Shown here piece by piece: positions 23,401-35,789 of a DNA stretch of 64,000 nt. The position numbers and the translations under genes are program-made. The stretch's first letter is position 1. The number at the start of each line of letters is the position of its first letter. The stretch is taken from contig OU342820.1 in assembly GCA_910591455.2 (NCBI GenBank), positions 19,376,128-19,440,127 of the forward strand. The letters are read 5' to 3'. The notes under the pieces are model-generated. The model was not told the origin of the DNA and made no database searches. It worked only from the letters and a program-made list of their open reading frames with translations. This stretch comes from Pholis gunnellus (Eukaryota > Chordata > Actinopteri > Perciformes > Pholidae).

Positions 23401-24741
23401 ATTATTACGTGAGGCCGAGACTTTACTTCAGTTAGGACTGAATGCAAAGAAGCTGGGAGGAAACAACAGCAGAGACCAAAAGTGGCTCACACTGGCTACA
23501 CACGGTTGTGTACACGGAGGCCTTTATTAAACAGATAGTGATCTGCTGGAAGCATTCTGATTGAGCTGGCAGCGCCGTGAGTCAACACAAAAGCAACATT
23601 TTTCCAACAGAGATAAGAGTTCAATGGGAACGCAGCCGAGGTGGGCGCAGCAGCCGAGGGTGTGACGCAACAAGCACATCAGTTTTAATCAGAAGCCTCA
23701 CAGCCACTGAGGAGAAGCATGTGTCCAACAAAGATGAGTGTGTTTACGAGTGTCAAACATCTCTGTAAGCATCCACACAACCTGTATTTAACCGTTCGTT
23801 ATTTATAAATCTGACCACTATCTTATTTAAAACTTAAATACAGGCAAAATAACGCAAAAAAACACGACAATCTGACAATTATTTTCTTGAATCATTGATT
23901 ATTACTGGTTTAAAAATGTAAAAAAATACATTTTGTCAAACTAATTAACTTAAACCCCCAAATGTGCAGTTAACTGTCACATAGGGAAAATAAAAGCACC
24001 ACATTTGATAAGTTAAGAGGCTGGAAGAGGGGAATATTGTGCACTTTTGTCTAAAAAATAACTCAATAATCAAAACAGTGGTTGACTAATCAATTGATTA
24101 CCTTATCTTTTCAGCACACACACACACACACTTTACAGCTTCTTGGCAAAGACTCTCTGTAAACACTGCACTATAGTCCTACATCTATACTATTATCATA
24201 TATAACTAATATAATAAGGACCATTAAAATAGGAGTATATACAAGGATATTCTATTATTTCAATGACATGTTGTGACACCTGTCATCTTGTCCTGACATG
24301 CACTCAGAGAGTGTAAACATCACGGTGGTCGTAGTTTGTCCTCACCGAGTTCTCCAGCTGTTTGGCGTCCAGAGCTCTGCAGCCCACCACGTGCGGGCAG
24401 CCCCTGAAGGCGAACTCCTCCAGCTCGGCCAGCATCCTCTCCTTCTCCTCGGTCTGCGCGTGAACTACCTGCTTCAGTCGGAACTGCACCTGGGCGAAGT
24501 GAGAGGTGAGCGCGAGCAGAGAGGAGTTCAGCAGGTGCTGCTCCTCTTCCAGCTTCTCCAGCCTGGCGGCCATTTCCTCATCGGTGGCCGCCGAGGACAA
24601 GCCTCTCTGCTTCGGCTGGCCAGGGCTCCCGCTGCCGCTCTCATCCTCCGGGCTGGCCACGGCCCCGACCGGTGCCCATCGCTCCCCTGCGCTGGCGAAG
24701 GCAGCCTCGCTGTCCGAGGCTGACAGCTCCTCCGTGGACAT
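20413..24741 (-). CDS. rundc1: RUN domain-containing protein 1
   Basis: Exons 24741-24346, 23006-22848, 21922-21724, 21597-21502 and 21275-20413 (TGA) join in frame to 570 residues (human ~613). Residues 1-60 are acidic, low-complexity and contain RWAPVGAVA. Coiled-coil follows (LALTSHFAQVQFRLKQVV; LKTQLDDLERFAYQEGSYD; RQRVDAAIAQIVNPARVKEQ). The last exon codes for the RUN domain, with MHPWELFVKYYHSKNGKAF, LVCMALNEQRLVSWLN and the C-terminus LAVRQLKNIKDAF, all as in vertebrate RUNDC1. RUN domains generally bind small GTPases or motor adaptors; for RUNDC1, repression of p53 activity has been reported, but its function is poorly known. The start is the first ATG of the GC-rich exon and precedes the family's RWAPVG motif. 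The 3' UTR probably ends near 19965 (minus AATAAA). Confidence 0.95.
22040..22535. repeat. dispersed teleost repeat plus (AAATA)n tract in rundc1 intron
   Basis: Contains GATGGATTGCCAGAAATTTC, CCCCAGAGGATGAATCCTAC, TCTAGCGCCACCATGAGGTT and AGCTAACATGCTAAACTAAG, all parts of an abundant percomorph interspersed repeat. It is interrupted at 22295-22440 by an AAATA/TAAAT simple repeat. A more decayed relative lies at 62360-62610. Confidence 0.6.
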
Positions 24742-24859
24742 TTTGAAGAAGGACGGGGCGGAGGTTTGAAAGTCCAGCTGTTTAAACTACGTTTCCGGTT
24801 TGTCAACTGTCTTTTCCTTGGATGATTTGTTTTCTGGCGTTGCGCAGACAACAAGGATC

Positions 24860-26490
24860 ACCGCCGGAGAAACAGGTGTAACGCCATCTTGGGAAGGATG
24901 ATTCATACGTCAAAACGGAGACAAGTAAAGCGTGCGGGAAAACACCGGAAGTCTAGTCTTGAACGTTTGTCTTCAAAATAAGAGCGTCGATATTGCGTAA
25001 AAATCCGATTTAAAATTGGAAATGGGAATTCTTTAACAGCTTATCGTACTGTCAGATAGTTTTAAAGAAACTTTTTAATAATAGCATTTGTATTATGTCC
25101 CATTGTTTTAGTGTCTGTATTGTTTATTTGCAAATGTGTCTATTGCGTTGTGAAGCACTTTGTAGCATTTGTTTTGAAAAATGCAATATCAATAAAATGT
25201 ATTACTTATTGTTATAATTGTTATGAAAAATGCTCAATTATAAGTAAAATACTTCATTAAAAGTTACTGCTATCACCTACTCAGTTACATTCCACCAGTA
25301 TGTATTGTGTATCCATTCATTTTGATATTTCTAATAAATTAAAAACATTTTGTATAATTATAATGTATAATAACTATAACATAGTATTTTAGGGGAATGT
25401 TTTTGTTAGTTAATCACTTCACATGTTTCAGATTTTAATAAATTAAGTAATATATTTAAAAGTATGTTCAAAGTTCATAAAGATTTTAGTCATAGCAATG
25501 AATACATGAAACGTGGATGTGAATACTTACATACCCATATTACCTATATTTATACTATATATAATAGGCCTACACATATCATGGCTGCTGAAGCTTGATT
25601 TCTTTGGCACAAATATTTACACAATTCATTTGTAGAGTTTAATGTATTATAATGTATAGATTTTATATTTGATACCCCTAAATTATTCAAAATCTTATTT
25701 TCTTTATTTCATTCCCCACATCCAAGCCTGTTCATTGTTTATTTCCCCTGTGGAAAACAACACAGTATTTACGGTTTGGATAGTTTTTATATTCTATATT
25801 TAACAAAAAGAAAATATATTTCCTTTATTTTAGGCTTTTATTTTGAATTGTAATCGGAAATCTGTATTGTTACTCCTTCAGAGCTTCACACTGCTCACAG
25901 AGAGGAGGTCTGATAATCCCAAATAAAAATCCTGACGTCAGAAGAGGCTCAAACTGTACGACGTCATCCTGAAAAGTGGAATTCCATCCCGGAAGTACGG
26001 ATAAGGAAATACAGGCGTTTGATGCGGAGTCCTCTTGTATGCCTTTCACTCCCTCTCTTCTTATAGAAACAGATGCTTTAATAAAGTATTCATACAGGAA
26101 TGATTTGACACGTAATGTCATAGCACATTTCTTGTTTATTAGTTTCATGCAGATTAAGCTTCACAGAGTACAATGTCTCTCCATGTTTGAAATCACAAGT
26201 GACAACAAGATGCACACAATTAAAACACTAAAAATTAATGATTCATTACAGATTATGCCACGATTATATCCGATATCTGAAGTACTGGCCAGAAAACAGC
26301 AATACAGAGAATTCATTCATCACAAGGTGGAATTAAATATTTTTTAAATGATAAAATCATGTGAAATTATGCCCTGAATTGTGACTGAGTATTGATAGAA
26401 GTGCACTCTGCAGTACAAAGCATCTGAAGCAGAACATACAAAAACAGATTTGACAGGGAATACAATCATATCCACATGCCTGTGGATGGT
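24860..26490. other. rundc1 / grn intergenic region
   Basis: AT-rich spacer between the rundc1 promoter and the grn 3' end. 25250-25300 has a fragment of the AGTAAAAGTAC repeat tail (ACATTCCACCAGT). No gene-like signal. A minus-strand AATAAA (26497-26492) may end grn. Confidence 0.4.
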
Positions 26491-26758
26491 TTTTATTGGA
26501 TGGAGGTAAGTTAACTAGCTTGCAACTGTGTGCTTGGAATAACAAGGCTGTATGTAACTTTAAGAATGAGTCATTGAAATGTTGATGCCCTCATCTTGTT
26601 GCATGTAGTTGTTGTTGCAGAACATCATAACCCCAAGTGCAATTCAATTAAATAGCGTCCCCATCACCTTCACCACAAAGATTAGGATAAAATCCCTTTT
26701 ACATTATTCCCATTTAGTGCATTATGCAGAAAGAAATGCCAGTGCAGGGGAGGTGTTC

Positions 26759-29700
26759 TCACACAACTAGGGCTCTCTTTTTGTTGGCGAGAAACACCTG
26801 CCACTTGTCCCAGCGGAGGTCGGTGCTCTTGACGCAGTCTCCAGCCCCGGTGCAGGTGTAGCCGGTGGGACAGCAGTGCAGAAAGTCGCTGCAACACACC
26901 GCCTGTGGAGATGACAGAGGAAGGAAGACATGTAAAACTGACAGCTGGTGGTGGAGGAAACAGGTGCTTTAGTTAAGATAGTGGTGTGTAAAACAGCCTT
27001 AAAATGTTACTTAAGAAAAAGTACAGAGGTATTAGCAGCACATTTCAAGTATTAAATGTATAAGTATGTCTCCTTCCAGAGTGTAATATTATTAGTCACA
27101 TTATTAAACTATTATATCTGAACCTCAACATTGTGCTAAAACAAATTTACTTAATTACTTCAACTACTGACAGCTGTATGACATCAGGTTTCTCCATCAT
27201 CATCCTTTCATTATGACTAACTCACATTAAAGCTGGCTGTAATAACAACTCCAAATATCACAGGATTTGATTAGTTTTGGTGGAAAAAATGCACACAAGT
27301 GCGACTTCTGCGGCCTAATGCACATCTCTGCTGTTCAATTCTTACTTTACAGAATTATCTGATTATTAATACTTATGCAATAATATGTAAGCAGCATACT
27401 AATACAGTAGTTAAATCTTTAACAATGTTTTACAACTTAAAAAGATCCCATTCTTTGGGATTTCTTGTAACTGAAAGGCTGCGAAGATAAGAAACATTGT
27501 ACAATATTATAATACTGAAAAATAAAAAATACATGTTAAATTCTCTCTAATTAAGGAGACAAAATAGCCTCTTAAGGTGTCTCCCTGACGGTGTAAAGGC
27601 GGCCTTAGCTTTATGTTATGGTTAGAGAAATAGTGGTTGGAGTATGAGATGATGCATTTGATACCACTCTCATGTCTGTGCATATAATATATGATGCATT
27701 ATTTAATGAGCTTTAGAGGTGCTGGTAGGTTGGTTTTATTCCCTTTGGACAGAGCAAGGCTAGCTGTTTCCCCCTGTTTCCAGTCTTTGTGCTAAGCTAC
27801 GCTAAACAGCTGCTGATACAGATAGCTTCTTACTTATCGTAGAGACATTGAGATTGGTATCAATCTTCTCATCTAACTCTCTGCAAGAAAGCAAATACGA
27901 ATATTTCCCATAATGTCAAACTATTTCTTTAAAAGTTAAAGTTATGACTGTTTATCATACATTAGCAAATGGACAGCAGCCCCATGTAGTAGCCGACATC
28001 TTGCAGCAGGTCGTTCCATCTGGACAGCTGATCTCTTCATCGCACTTGATGTCTCTGTGATTTAAGGGAATGGGCATGGGTTGATGCTCGAGCAGATGCA
28101 CCCGTGTTAGCGCGACGGCCTCCACCTGCATCATGATGAGCTTCTGACAGGAGTTAGAGGCCACGCTGCAGGTGTAACCCTGTGGGCAGCAGTGCTCCTT
28201 ATCCGAGCAGCACACAGCCTGCAGACACAGCATGCACAAGGTTAGTGGAAGTGACATCCATTGTGTTACATAAGTACACCCTGACTGATAGTGTGTCGTA
28301 TACGGTTATCTCTCCATGTGCAGCGCTCACATTTGGCAGCGGGCAGCAGCCCCACTCGCCCGACAACAGCCGGCAGCAGGTGGTCTGACTGGGACATTGA
28401 CTCGGCTCTTCGCACTGTACAGCGCTGGGATCGGCCTCGACGCTGGTGGTGGCAGGAAGCTTGGTGTACCAGGGAATCACCATTTCTCCTTGGGTGCACG
28501 TGGCCTTCCTCTCATCGCACTTGTAGTTGGCGGGACAGCAGTTTTTCCCATCAGAGCAACACACCGCCTGTGGGGGGGAAGTGAGAGTGAAGTGCTACTT
28601 TCACATCATCCATACTGTTTTTCAGTTCTTCTTTTAAATTAACAAACTTAAGAATAGTGCAAAAAATGTGAGTGCATTAATTAATCAGTAACTTTAGAGT
28701 GACAGCATGAGGAAATGGCATTAGTGGCCTGAGGCTGAAATAATACAGAGGAGAGTAGAAATGTACTGCAAAGTAATGATACCGTGCTGTCATTTATACT
28801 CTTGGGGTCTCACTTTGACAAATTAAAGACAATCTGAACACAAGTTTTTCAAAGTCAAAAATCTCAGCTGGCTGTTTGACTGCTGAGCTCTTGGTGTTGA
28901 TCAATGGCCTGTATGTGATTAGTGCAGAAACAATCAATTTGGTTGCTTGCTGCGATTGAAATGGGAGTAATGAGAGTGAACATAAACAGTGAAGCCGTGG
29001 GCCGGAAAACCAAAGGAATGAGCTGAAATCTGATATAAAGGTCTGTCGGACGTCCGATGATAACTATCGTTTTTCATAGAAATGTATTGATTACAGCCGT
29101 TTTAAGTGAGTTGTGAAAAAAAAAGTCATACATTTGAAGGCTTTAACTTCTCCAGTGTTCAGATTTGCTGCTTTTCTCAACTTTATATCTTCATAAACTT
29201 CATAAAGTTTCTCTGAGATTTTTAACTGTTATTAAAAAAAAAAAGCTGTTTGTAAGATGAGACCCTGGACTTAAAATTATTTGATATTTCATTTTTTTTT
29301 TTTAATAATACAGATAACACTTAACTCGAGTATATAAATATTTGTTTATAACACACTATAATGTAGTTGTAGAGTTTAGAACTGTACAAACAACAAATGG
29401 CAGAATAGTAAAGTTGTAATAATATAAAAAAGGATTTACTGTACATTAATAAACACATAAAATGTCCTTATAGCTGCTTACAACTACATTGTGCGGTGTT
29501 ATAAACCATTTATTGAATTTATTAAGCATTAAATATAAATTTATTAACATAGGTTATTATTTGTAGTCTTTTATGTGATGGTCATTTCATGCTATGAGGC
29601 GGTAAAAATCCTTGTCATTGCATATTTTAATTAATGCTCACCTGTGGCAGCGGGCAACAACCCCACTGCTGAGACGAGCTCATGAAGCAGCAGGTGGTGG

Positions 29701-32700
29701 ACGGAGGGCAGCTGGTTTTGGGGTCACACTGAATGCGCTCCTCGTCTTCCTCATCCTGGGCTCCAGTTGGCTCTGTGCTTGTGTTCTGACTCTGGGTTGG
29801 AGCGTCCACTGTCGTGGGAGCGTCCACTGTCGTGGGAGCGTCCACTGTCGTGGGAGCCGCCGTGGAAAACGCGGGGATCTTCTGCTTCATGGGCGTTGAG
29901 CCCGAGATGCCGTCACAGGTCTGCGCGGGCAGGTCGCAAGTGGTGCCTTGCGGGCAGCAGTGTTCGTGGTCGTCACAACAGACGGCCTTTTTGAACAAAG
30001 TGACAAGAAAGCTTTCAGCCACAGGCATTGTTGGATGTGTGAATACGCATGAGGAGAGAGAATGTTGTCAGTCAAAGTAAAGACACATTTAAAAGGATAG
30101 TTCAAGAAATATGGTTATTTGTTATATTGCTGAGTTAAGAGAGAAGCTTGATACCAATTTCATGACAGTACGGTAAATGAAGCTACAGACAGCGGGTTAG
30201 CTTAGCTTAGCACAAAGACTGGAAACTGAAGGAAACAGCTAGCCTTGTTCTGTCCAAAGGTAACAACATCCTACCAGCACCCCTAAAACTCACTAGTTAA
30301 CACGTTATATCTCCTTTGTACTAACATTTACAACAGCCTGTTTTTGTGCTAAGCTAAGCTAGCTCTTTATGTTAACCTTAGCGACTGGTGGTAGATTCAT
30401 ATTTACCGTACAGTGGTCACAATCTCCTTGACTGAATCTCAGCAAGAAAGCAAATGAGCGTATTTATTTGAACTAAAAAGTTGAAGTATTCCTTTAAAGA
30501 AATAATGTGTGAAACTTTCATGACAACATTGTATTATCTATTAATTCAACATAAAAGTGTGTCACCTTATTAAAACTATCTGCACATCTAGGAGGTCAAT
30601 CCAGTGGAAAATCCCCAGGAAGGTAGTTCAAAAACCTTTTTTTAATCCTTAGTGTGTGCATGTTGCACTGTGTGTTTACCTTAGGTAGAGTACAGCAGGC
30701 CCAACCTCCTACTGTATTCTTACAGCAGGTGGTGTCATCAGGACAATAGTGGGTGGAGTCACACGTAACGTTCCCCACCTGCATTTCTTTTTCAGCAAAT
30801 AGACAGTAGCCACATTGATGCTTTTGAAAAAAAAAAACTTTCTACGGCTTTAGAATCAGTTTACCAAAATATGATACATTACTGATACTATCGATGACAG
30901 TCATTGGTAAATGAATGGTAACCTATTACTACCACACCTACTGCATGCAGGAAGAATAATGCTGTACTAGCTTTGATAGACCTTTCCCACAGACATTTTG
31001 TCAAGTCATAGCAGGAAATGCTGCAACTTACAACATTTAGCTGTGCCAGTAATGCTGCGTCCACATGGAATCAGGCAGACAGTGGCCCAAAAACTGGATA
31101 CACCTGTTAGTGCTTGTTATACATACTTAAATTCATGATGAACACCTCACCTGCAGCTGCCGTGGTGAAAGATGATTCATCCTTCTCTGTAGAAGGAACT
31201 GCACTCACTGTGCTGACTTCAACAGCTGTCTTTGCAGTGACATTTTCGCCTTCTGAAAGAGGAAACGCACACTGCTATGTCTGCATAAACACACACACAA
31301 TAATCAATCAGAATGAGGAAGTAAGTTTACCCGCAGAACCATAGTGAATCTGACCTTTCTGGTTCTCCCAGTCCGCTCTTATCCTAGCAGGGAATTTGGC
31401 CCACATAGGCATCTCTTTTTTGGTAGATGAGGAAAGACATTTGTCGTGTTCAACATCACATGTGGTCCCTTCAGGACAGCAGTGTGTCTTATCGTCGCAG
31501 CACACAGCCTGTTTGGACAATAAAGACACACATGATAAGACAACATAAAGTCACGATAACCAAACATGCAAATCCAACATTTGACTTTTTCCTCATTCAT
31601 AATCTCAATTATACTATTAGAATTTCAAAGTGTATGTCTATAGTGAAAAGATCAGCCATTTTGTACATTTGGCAGGGGACAGCAAGCCCAGGTTCCTTCT
31701 GTTGTTTGACAGCAGGTGGTATCATCTGGACACTCTGACACTCCATCTTTGCACAGAACTGCAGTCACAAGCTCTGCAACAACATAACGGAAACATTTTA
31801 AAAGCTTGAGATAAAAAAGCAAACCCCTTATGAGAGTTAGGCCAGTTTATCTGCACAGCACCCTTCAACAATGAGCCAATACAAAGTGCTTTACATGAGA
31901 CAATTAAACCAGAAAGCGTACGATAGATTAAAAAAAATGATCCAACAGAAAAACCCAGCCCAGTGTTGACAACTTTTCTTACAATGAAAGTAGCAAGCAG
32001 CACTAGTTCTAGAAGTCACTACATTTTGCGAGAAAGTTGCCAAGTTGGCAACACTAACACCCCGGCCCTTCTGAGCTCCCAGTCTGTAACTCAGCGGGTA
32101 TTTTCCTTTAAGTTAAATGAACTTCCCAGTGCAAACACCTTTAATTATTGATATATTCTTATGGTGATTGTGGGCTCATTTTGAAATGTGCTTGATGTTA
32201 AAATTCCAGACCTTGACTCCACAAAGATTTCTAGCTTGGTTTGTGGTCTTTAACGTTAGCGACTGAAGCTGAGCACTGACTTTTAATCACTCTTCTTTTT
32301 CTCCAAAAAACTATTATTTTGGATACATCTTTGTTTAACAGGAGGATGTTTTTGTAAATCTAATCATGGTTGAATAGAAGAGGGCCGAGACCGGAGCCTG
32401 CAGGTGTCATTTTCGTTCACTCAGATTTGTAATTACCCATTGACACAAAGTAGTTTGAGTCCTGCAGACAGCATTCACGCCAGTTTAGCGCTGTGCCAGA
32501 AAGTCCCGGACAGTTTTCCAGACTGTCTAGTAATATGTTGTGCTAGTGAGTAGAAGCATTTCACCTTTTTTGATGCAGGAGCGGCTGTCTGCGCTGCACT
32601 GGTGGCCCTCAGGGCAGCAGTGTTTCCCATCAGAGCAGCGGACTCCCTGTCAGGGGTCAGGAAACCATGAATTTATATATATTTTTTAAAGAAACAAGGA

Positions 32701-34433
32701 TTCAATCTGCTTTACCCCAAACAGGTGTAGTAGTTAGACATCTAAAGGTGCAATATAGTCAGCCTAAAGCAATCCAGCAGATAACTTTACAACAAAACGC
32801 AGGAAGCTGCGTTGTAATAGAAAGTACTTCCTGTTGTATTCAGTGAAGTGAAAAGGCTTGTTTCATGAAAACAGCAAATGTTCCCCCTTGTGACAGGAAG
32901 TCACTGGGCTTTTAGAGGACACATTTTGCGTAACATGTATGAGTGGTTCACCAGTGGACTCCACCATAGACTTCACTGTTTTGGTCCATATTTTACTCTT
33001 CTTTTACCAGTTTGTCACTTAAATGACGGTGTATCACTTCTTTAGAAAGGGTTAACATGTCGACATGACTGCGTGTCTTTCAACCATCTTTTAACATTAG
33101 TTTTAAACGGACTGACACTAATCCACTCTCTCATACTTGTAGGGATAACACTCAACTGTTTAGTTGCTGTAATTGCGAGAGTGCTAATTTAGTTGAACAA
33201 AGTTTTATGTTACAGTCTCCTCTCTGTGATGATCTTGTTTGTTTTGTTTGACCATGAGCTGTTAGAATAAACTGCATTACATGTAATGTCTGTGTCGGAC
33301 ACGGTTTCATTACCTGAGCTAAGGGACAGCAGCCAAACTTTGTCAAGGCCCTCAGGCAGGAAAACTCAGCTGGGCATCGAGACTGATCAGGACAGATGTT
33401 GTCGTCCACCTCACCCATGGAAGCCTTGATCATCCTGAAGGACTGCAGGGACATGATGGGAAAAGAGGACTCTCGCTTTAGATATCACTCTTTGTGTCTT
33501 ATGATGAAAGCAACGCGCGTCTGTAGTTCTCACTTTAGAGAGTCCGAGCTGATCAGCAGAAGCTCTTTCCACCCAGGGGACGGACCCAGTCGAGTTCAAA
33601 CAGCTGGACGTGGCTGTGTCGCAGACTGTTCCCGCAGGACAGCAATGCATGTGATCCCCACAGCACTCAGCCTGCAAGGGGACAGCAGTAGTAGGGACAC
33701 TTTGACTAACAAAGTTTTAAAACTGCTATCACACTGGCTGAATGAAGCCTGAGCTTCTATCTGGCTCATAAAGTGATAAAACACTAGTGAGCATGAATAG
33801 TACCACTGTTCAGCCTTCATTTCTTTATATTTTAGAGTACAAGAAGGGTTATCTCATATTTACATGTAACTATGTGATGGACAAAAGGGACAAAGTGTTC
33901 TACTGAAGTGGAAGCACTATAACTTTACTTTAAGTTAATTGTGCTGCCCTTCAACAGAGAGCAGTAAAGAGGTTTAAAGTGTTCAGGCTGACAGCTGGAC
34001 AGGATGCAAGTCCTTCATTTTATGTATTTTTTAACTTATTATCAGCCTATATGACAACAAATATTCACATGTATATATAATACATGCACATACTGTATCA
34101 GCAAATAAACTGAATTCTTTCAGGTTTCCGTCAATGTACATTTTTAATAATTAATAATTTAATACATGTAAATAAGTGATTCATAATTAGCACACCAAAG
34201 GGTTACGTCAACGCTAACCGTGGCTATCTCTGGCTAGCATGAACTCTGTCCGTGTTACATTATGATGCACAACATGCAGGAGCCATGTCTACCTGATCCA
34301 GTGGGCAGCATTCATAGCCGTTGGCCGGGTCATTGCAGCAGGTTTGACCGTCGTCACATCTCCCTCCATCTGGACACTCATCAGCACCAACCAGAGCCAG
34401 GAGAGCCCAACAGATCACAACCCACTTCTGCAT
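26759..34433 (-). CDS. grn: progranulin, seven granulin modules
   Basis: Exons 34433-34293, 33671-33534, 33442-33314, 32646-32565, 31773-31667, 31508-31331, 31252-31151, 30786-30680, 29986-29642, 28567-28331, 28218-27961 and 26902-26759 (TGA) join in frame to 655 residues. Residues 1-17 are a signal peptide (MQKWVVICWALLALVGA). Seven modules follow at roughly 20-73, 108-160, 172-228, 299-352, 412-469, 494-550 and 578-627. Most halves begin AVCC-D-HCCP, and each module is split between exons at the central CCPLP(N/Q) boundary, as in vertebrate GRN. Module 2 has 10 cysteines instead of 12. Exon 31252-31151 encodes a Ser/Thr/Glu-rich linker without cysteine; exon 29986-29642 contains an APTTVD tandem repeat. 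Progranulin is secreted and lysosomal. Fish have grna and grnb; I cannot decide which. A noncoding first exon ends at 35168. Confidence 0.95.
27640..27945 (-). mobile_element. second copy of the 30090 repeat family (reverse)
   Basis: Reverse-complement order: GGTGCTGGTAGGTTGG, GGACAGAGCAAGGCTAGCTG, TTTCCAGTCTTTGTGCTAAG, then CTCTGCAAGAAAGCAAATAC and AAACTATTTCTTTAAA. Lies in the last grn intron. Confidence 0.6.
29280..29595. repeat. AT-rich dispersed repeat with inverted halves in a grn intron
   Basis: TATAACACACTATAATGTAG near 29345 is mirrored by CTACATTGTGCGGTGTTATA near 29485, giving an imperfect palindrome of ~250 bp. 55690-55830 has similar TTATAG.. TTATAA phrases. Probably a MITE remnant. 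Confidence 0.45.
29806..29862 (-). repeat. 18-bp coding minisatellite in grn (APTTVD)n
   Basis: The unit GTCGTGGGAGCGTCCACT on the plus strand is repeated about three times almost perfectly. It encodes Ala-Pro-Thr-Thr-Val-Asp repeats in the linker between granulin modules 4 and 5. Ser/Thr/Pro linkers of this kind are plausible O-glycosylation sites. Confidence 0.85.
30090..30497. mobile_element. MITE-like dispersed repeat with terminal inverted repeats
   Basis: Starts TTTAAAAGGATAGTTCAAGA and ends ..AGTTGAAGTATTCCTTTAAA, loosely inverted. Both ends carry the tract (T/C)GCTGAG..TTA. The interior contains TTAGCTTAGCACAAAGACTG and the near inverse TTGTGCTAAGCTAAGCTAGC. Relatives lie at 27640-27945 (reverse orientation), 59560-59790, and more decayed at 7262-7400 and 11455-11540. 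No ORF. I recognise the motif as a common percomorph repeat but cannot name the family. Confidence 0.65.
31795..31960. repeat. retroposon-like fragment in a grn intron
   Basis: CAGCACCCTTCAACAATGAG followed by CAAAGTGCTTTACAT resembles the 3' tail of common fish LINE/SINE copies. Decayed, no ORF. Confidence 0.4.
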
Positions 34434-35167
34434 CTGCACACAGGGGGAGACACACACACACACAGGTCATCAAAAAAAGTGAAAGATGTGCATGAGGAAT
34501 CCCCCTCTCCAATCACAAATAACATGTTTGTATTCACTTCTGCTGAAGCTATTGGACACGGAGTACAATAAGCCCGCTCAGATATTTCTATATGTCTATG
34601 AACTTGTGACTGACTGAGAAACTAATCATGACTATTGGTGATTTCACACCTTTAAAAACAAAAATGCAAATAATGTCTGGGACTCAGTTCTGTTTTCATT
34701 TCTACTTCCTGAAAGTGTAACAGTCCTTTTTGGGGTTTGTTCCTGATTTTTGACTTTATTTCGCCACAATTGTGCGAATCCAACACAATAGGAACCACTT
34801 TCAGTTTCGTTTAGCGTGCACATTAGAAAGGCGCTTTGTCTCAATAAAAGTAGTCAGAATAAACTGTGGACGTTTTACACGAAAATATTAAACAAATGTA
34901 AGCAATATAAAGTAGTCAATACTGTAAATGTACGTGAATCGTTGTCAAACATGTTTACAATTCACTCAAATTGCAAGTCACTCTGTTTTTTTCGTTTAAT
35001 CTATTGTAATGTTTTATCCGGCTTTAACTCTTACCTTAGTGTGGAGCTTTTTGTTTTTGTTATTATTACCTTGTTTTGTCTGTCAAAGCTCTGTTTTTAA
35101 CGGTTATTACTTAATTACCAAGCAAGTAATGTATCATAATTAAAGAATACGTTTAGTTTGCTCTTAC

Positions 35168-35220
35168 CTTGGTTAAAGACTGAAGGGCTGTTGTAAGGAG
35201 AAAGGTGTTTCACAAGTGTC
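35168..35220 (-). promoter_or_regulatory. grn noncoding first exon and promoter end
   Basis: The minus strand reads ..TTTAACCAAG then GTAAGAGC, a clear donor at 35167. The grn coding exon begins at an acceptor placed directly before the ATG (TGTGCAG then ATG at 34433), so a noncoding exon is required. The upstream limit is inferred. Confidence 0.55.
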
Positions 35221-35268
35221 ACCGCTAAATAACACAAACGATAGACCTGCTGTGTCGTGAACACACCC

Positions 35269-35270
<2 letters not shown>

Positions 35271-35311
<41 letters not shown>

Positions 35312-35335
35312 CGAGAGAGAGAGAGAGCGAGAGAG

Positions 35336-35403
<68 letters not shown>
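35271..35403. repeat. (GA)n microsatellite in the grn/slc25a39 divergent promoter
   Basis: 133 bp of almost pure GA with a few GC interruptions (GAGAGCGAGA). It lies ~50 bp upstream of the inferred grn first exon and ~300 bp from the slc25a39 first exon. Confidence 0.95.
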
Positions 35404-35405
<2 letters not shown>

Positions 35406-35639
35406 GTTTTTTTAATGAAATTTGTATGATAAAGTTCATTGAAGTTGTTTGGCCGTTTGCTTTGTCTGAACACGTCGCTGTTGACTAACGGTCATAAACT
35501 TGTTTGGCAGCTGCGTCGCACCTCAGTGACGTGTCCACCAGGCGGCGCCAGACCGACAGCAGCAGGAGGGGGCTGGGCCAGAGGAGATCTGACATTTTGT
35601 AATAATAATAATCCAAAACATGTTATCCGTAACTGAGAA

Positions 35640-35762
35640 CACGAATAAATGGCAGCACGACAGAGGGGCTTAACGCTATAGCTCTTAAACGTGGAAACGT
35701 TTAACTGAAATGGGTGAAGAAGAGGCTTCTATTTCACAACGACACTGGTAGCTAAAGTAGAG
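35640..35762 (+). promoter_or_regulatory. slc25a39 noncoding first exon with a short upstream ORF
   Basis: A strong donor (AGAG then GTGAGTAAC) ends the exon at 35762. It holds a 13-codon upstream ORF, ATG 35710-35712 to TAG 35749-35751 (MGEEEASISQRHW). The exon start is inferred. Confidence 0.45.
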
Positions 35763-35789
35763 GTGAGTAACTGAACTGTAGCTGTGTAG

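Noticed and set aside
35173..35473. Ser-Leu repeat open frames on the minus strand
   Set aside because: Translation of the (GA)n tract.
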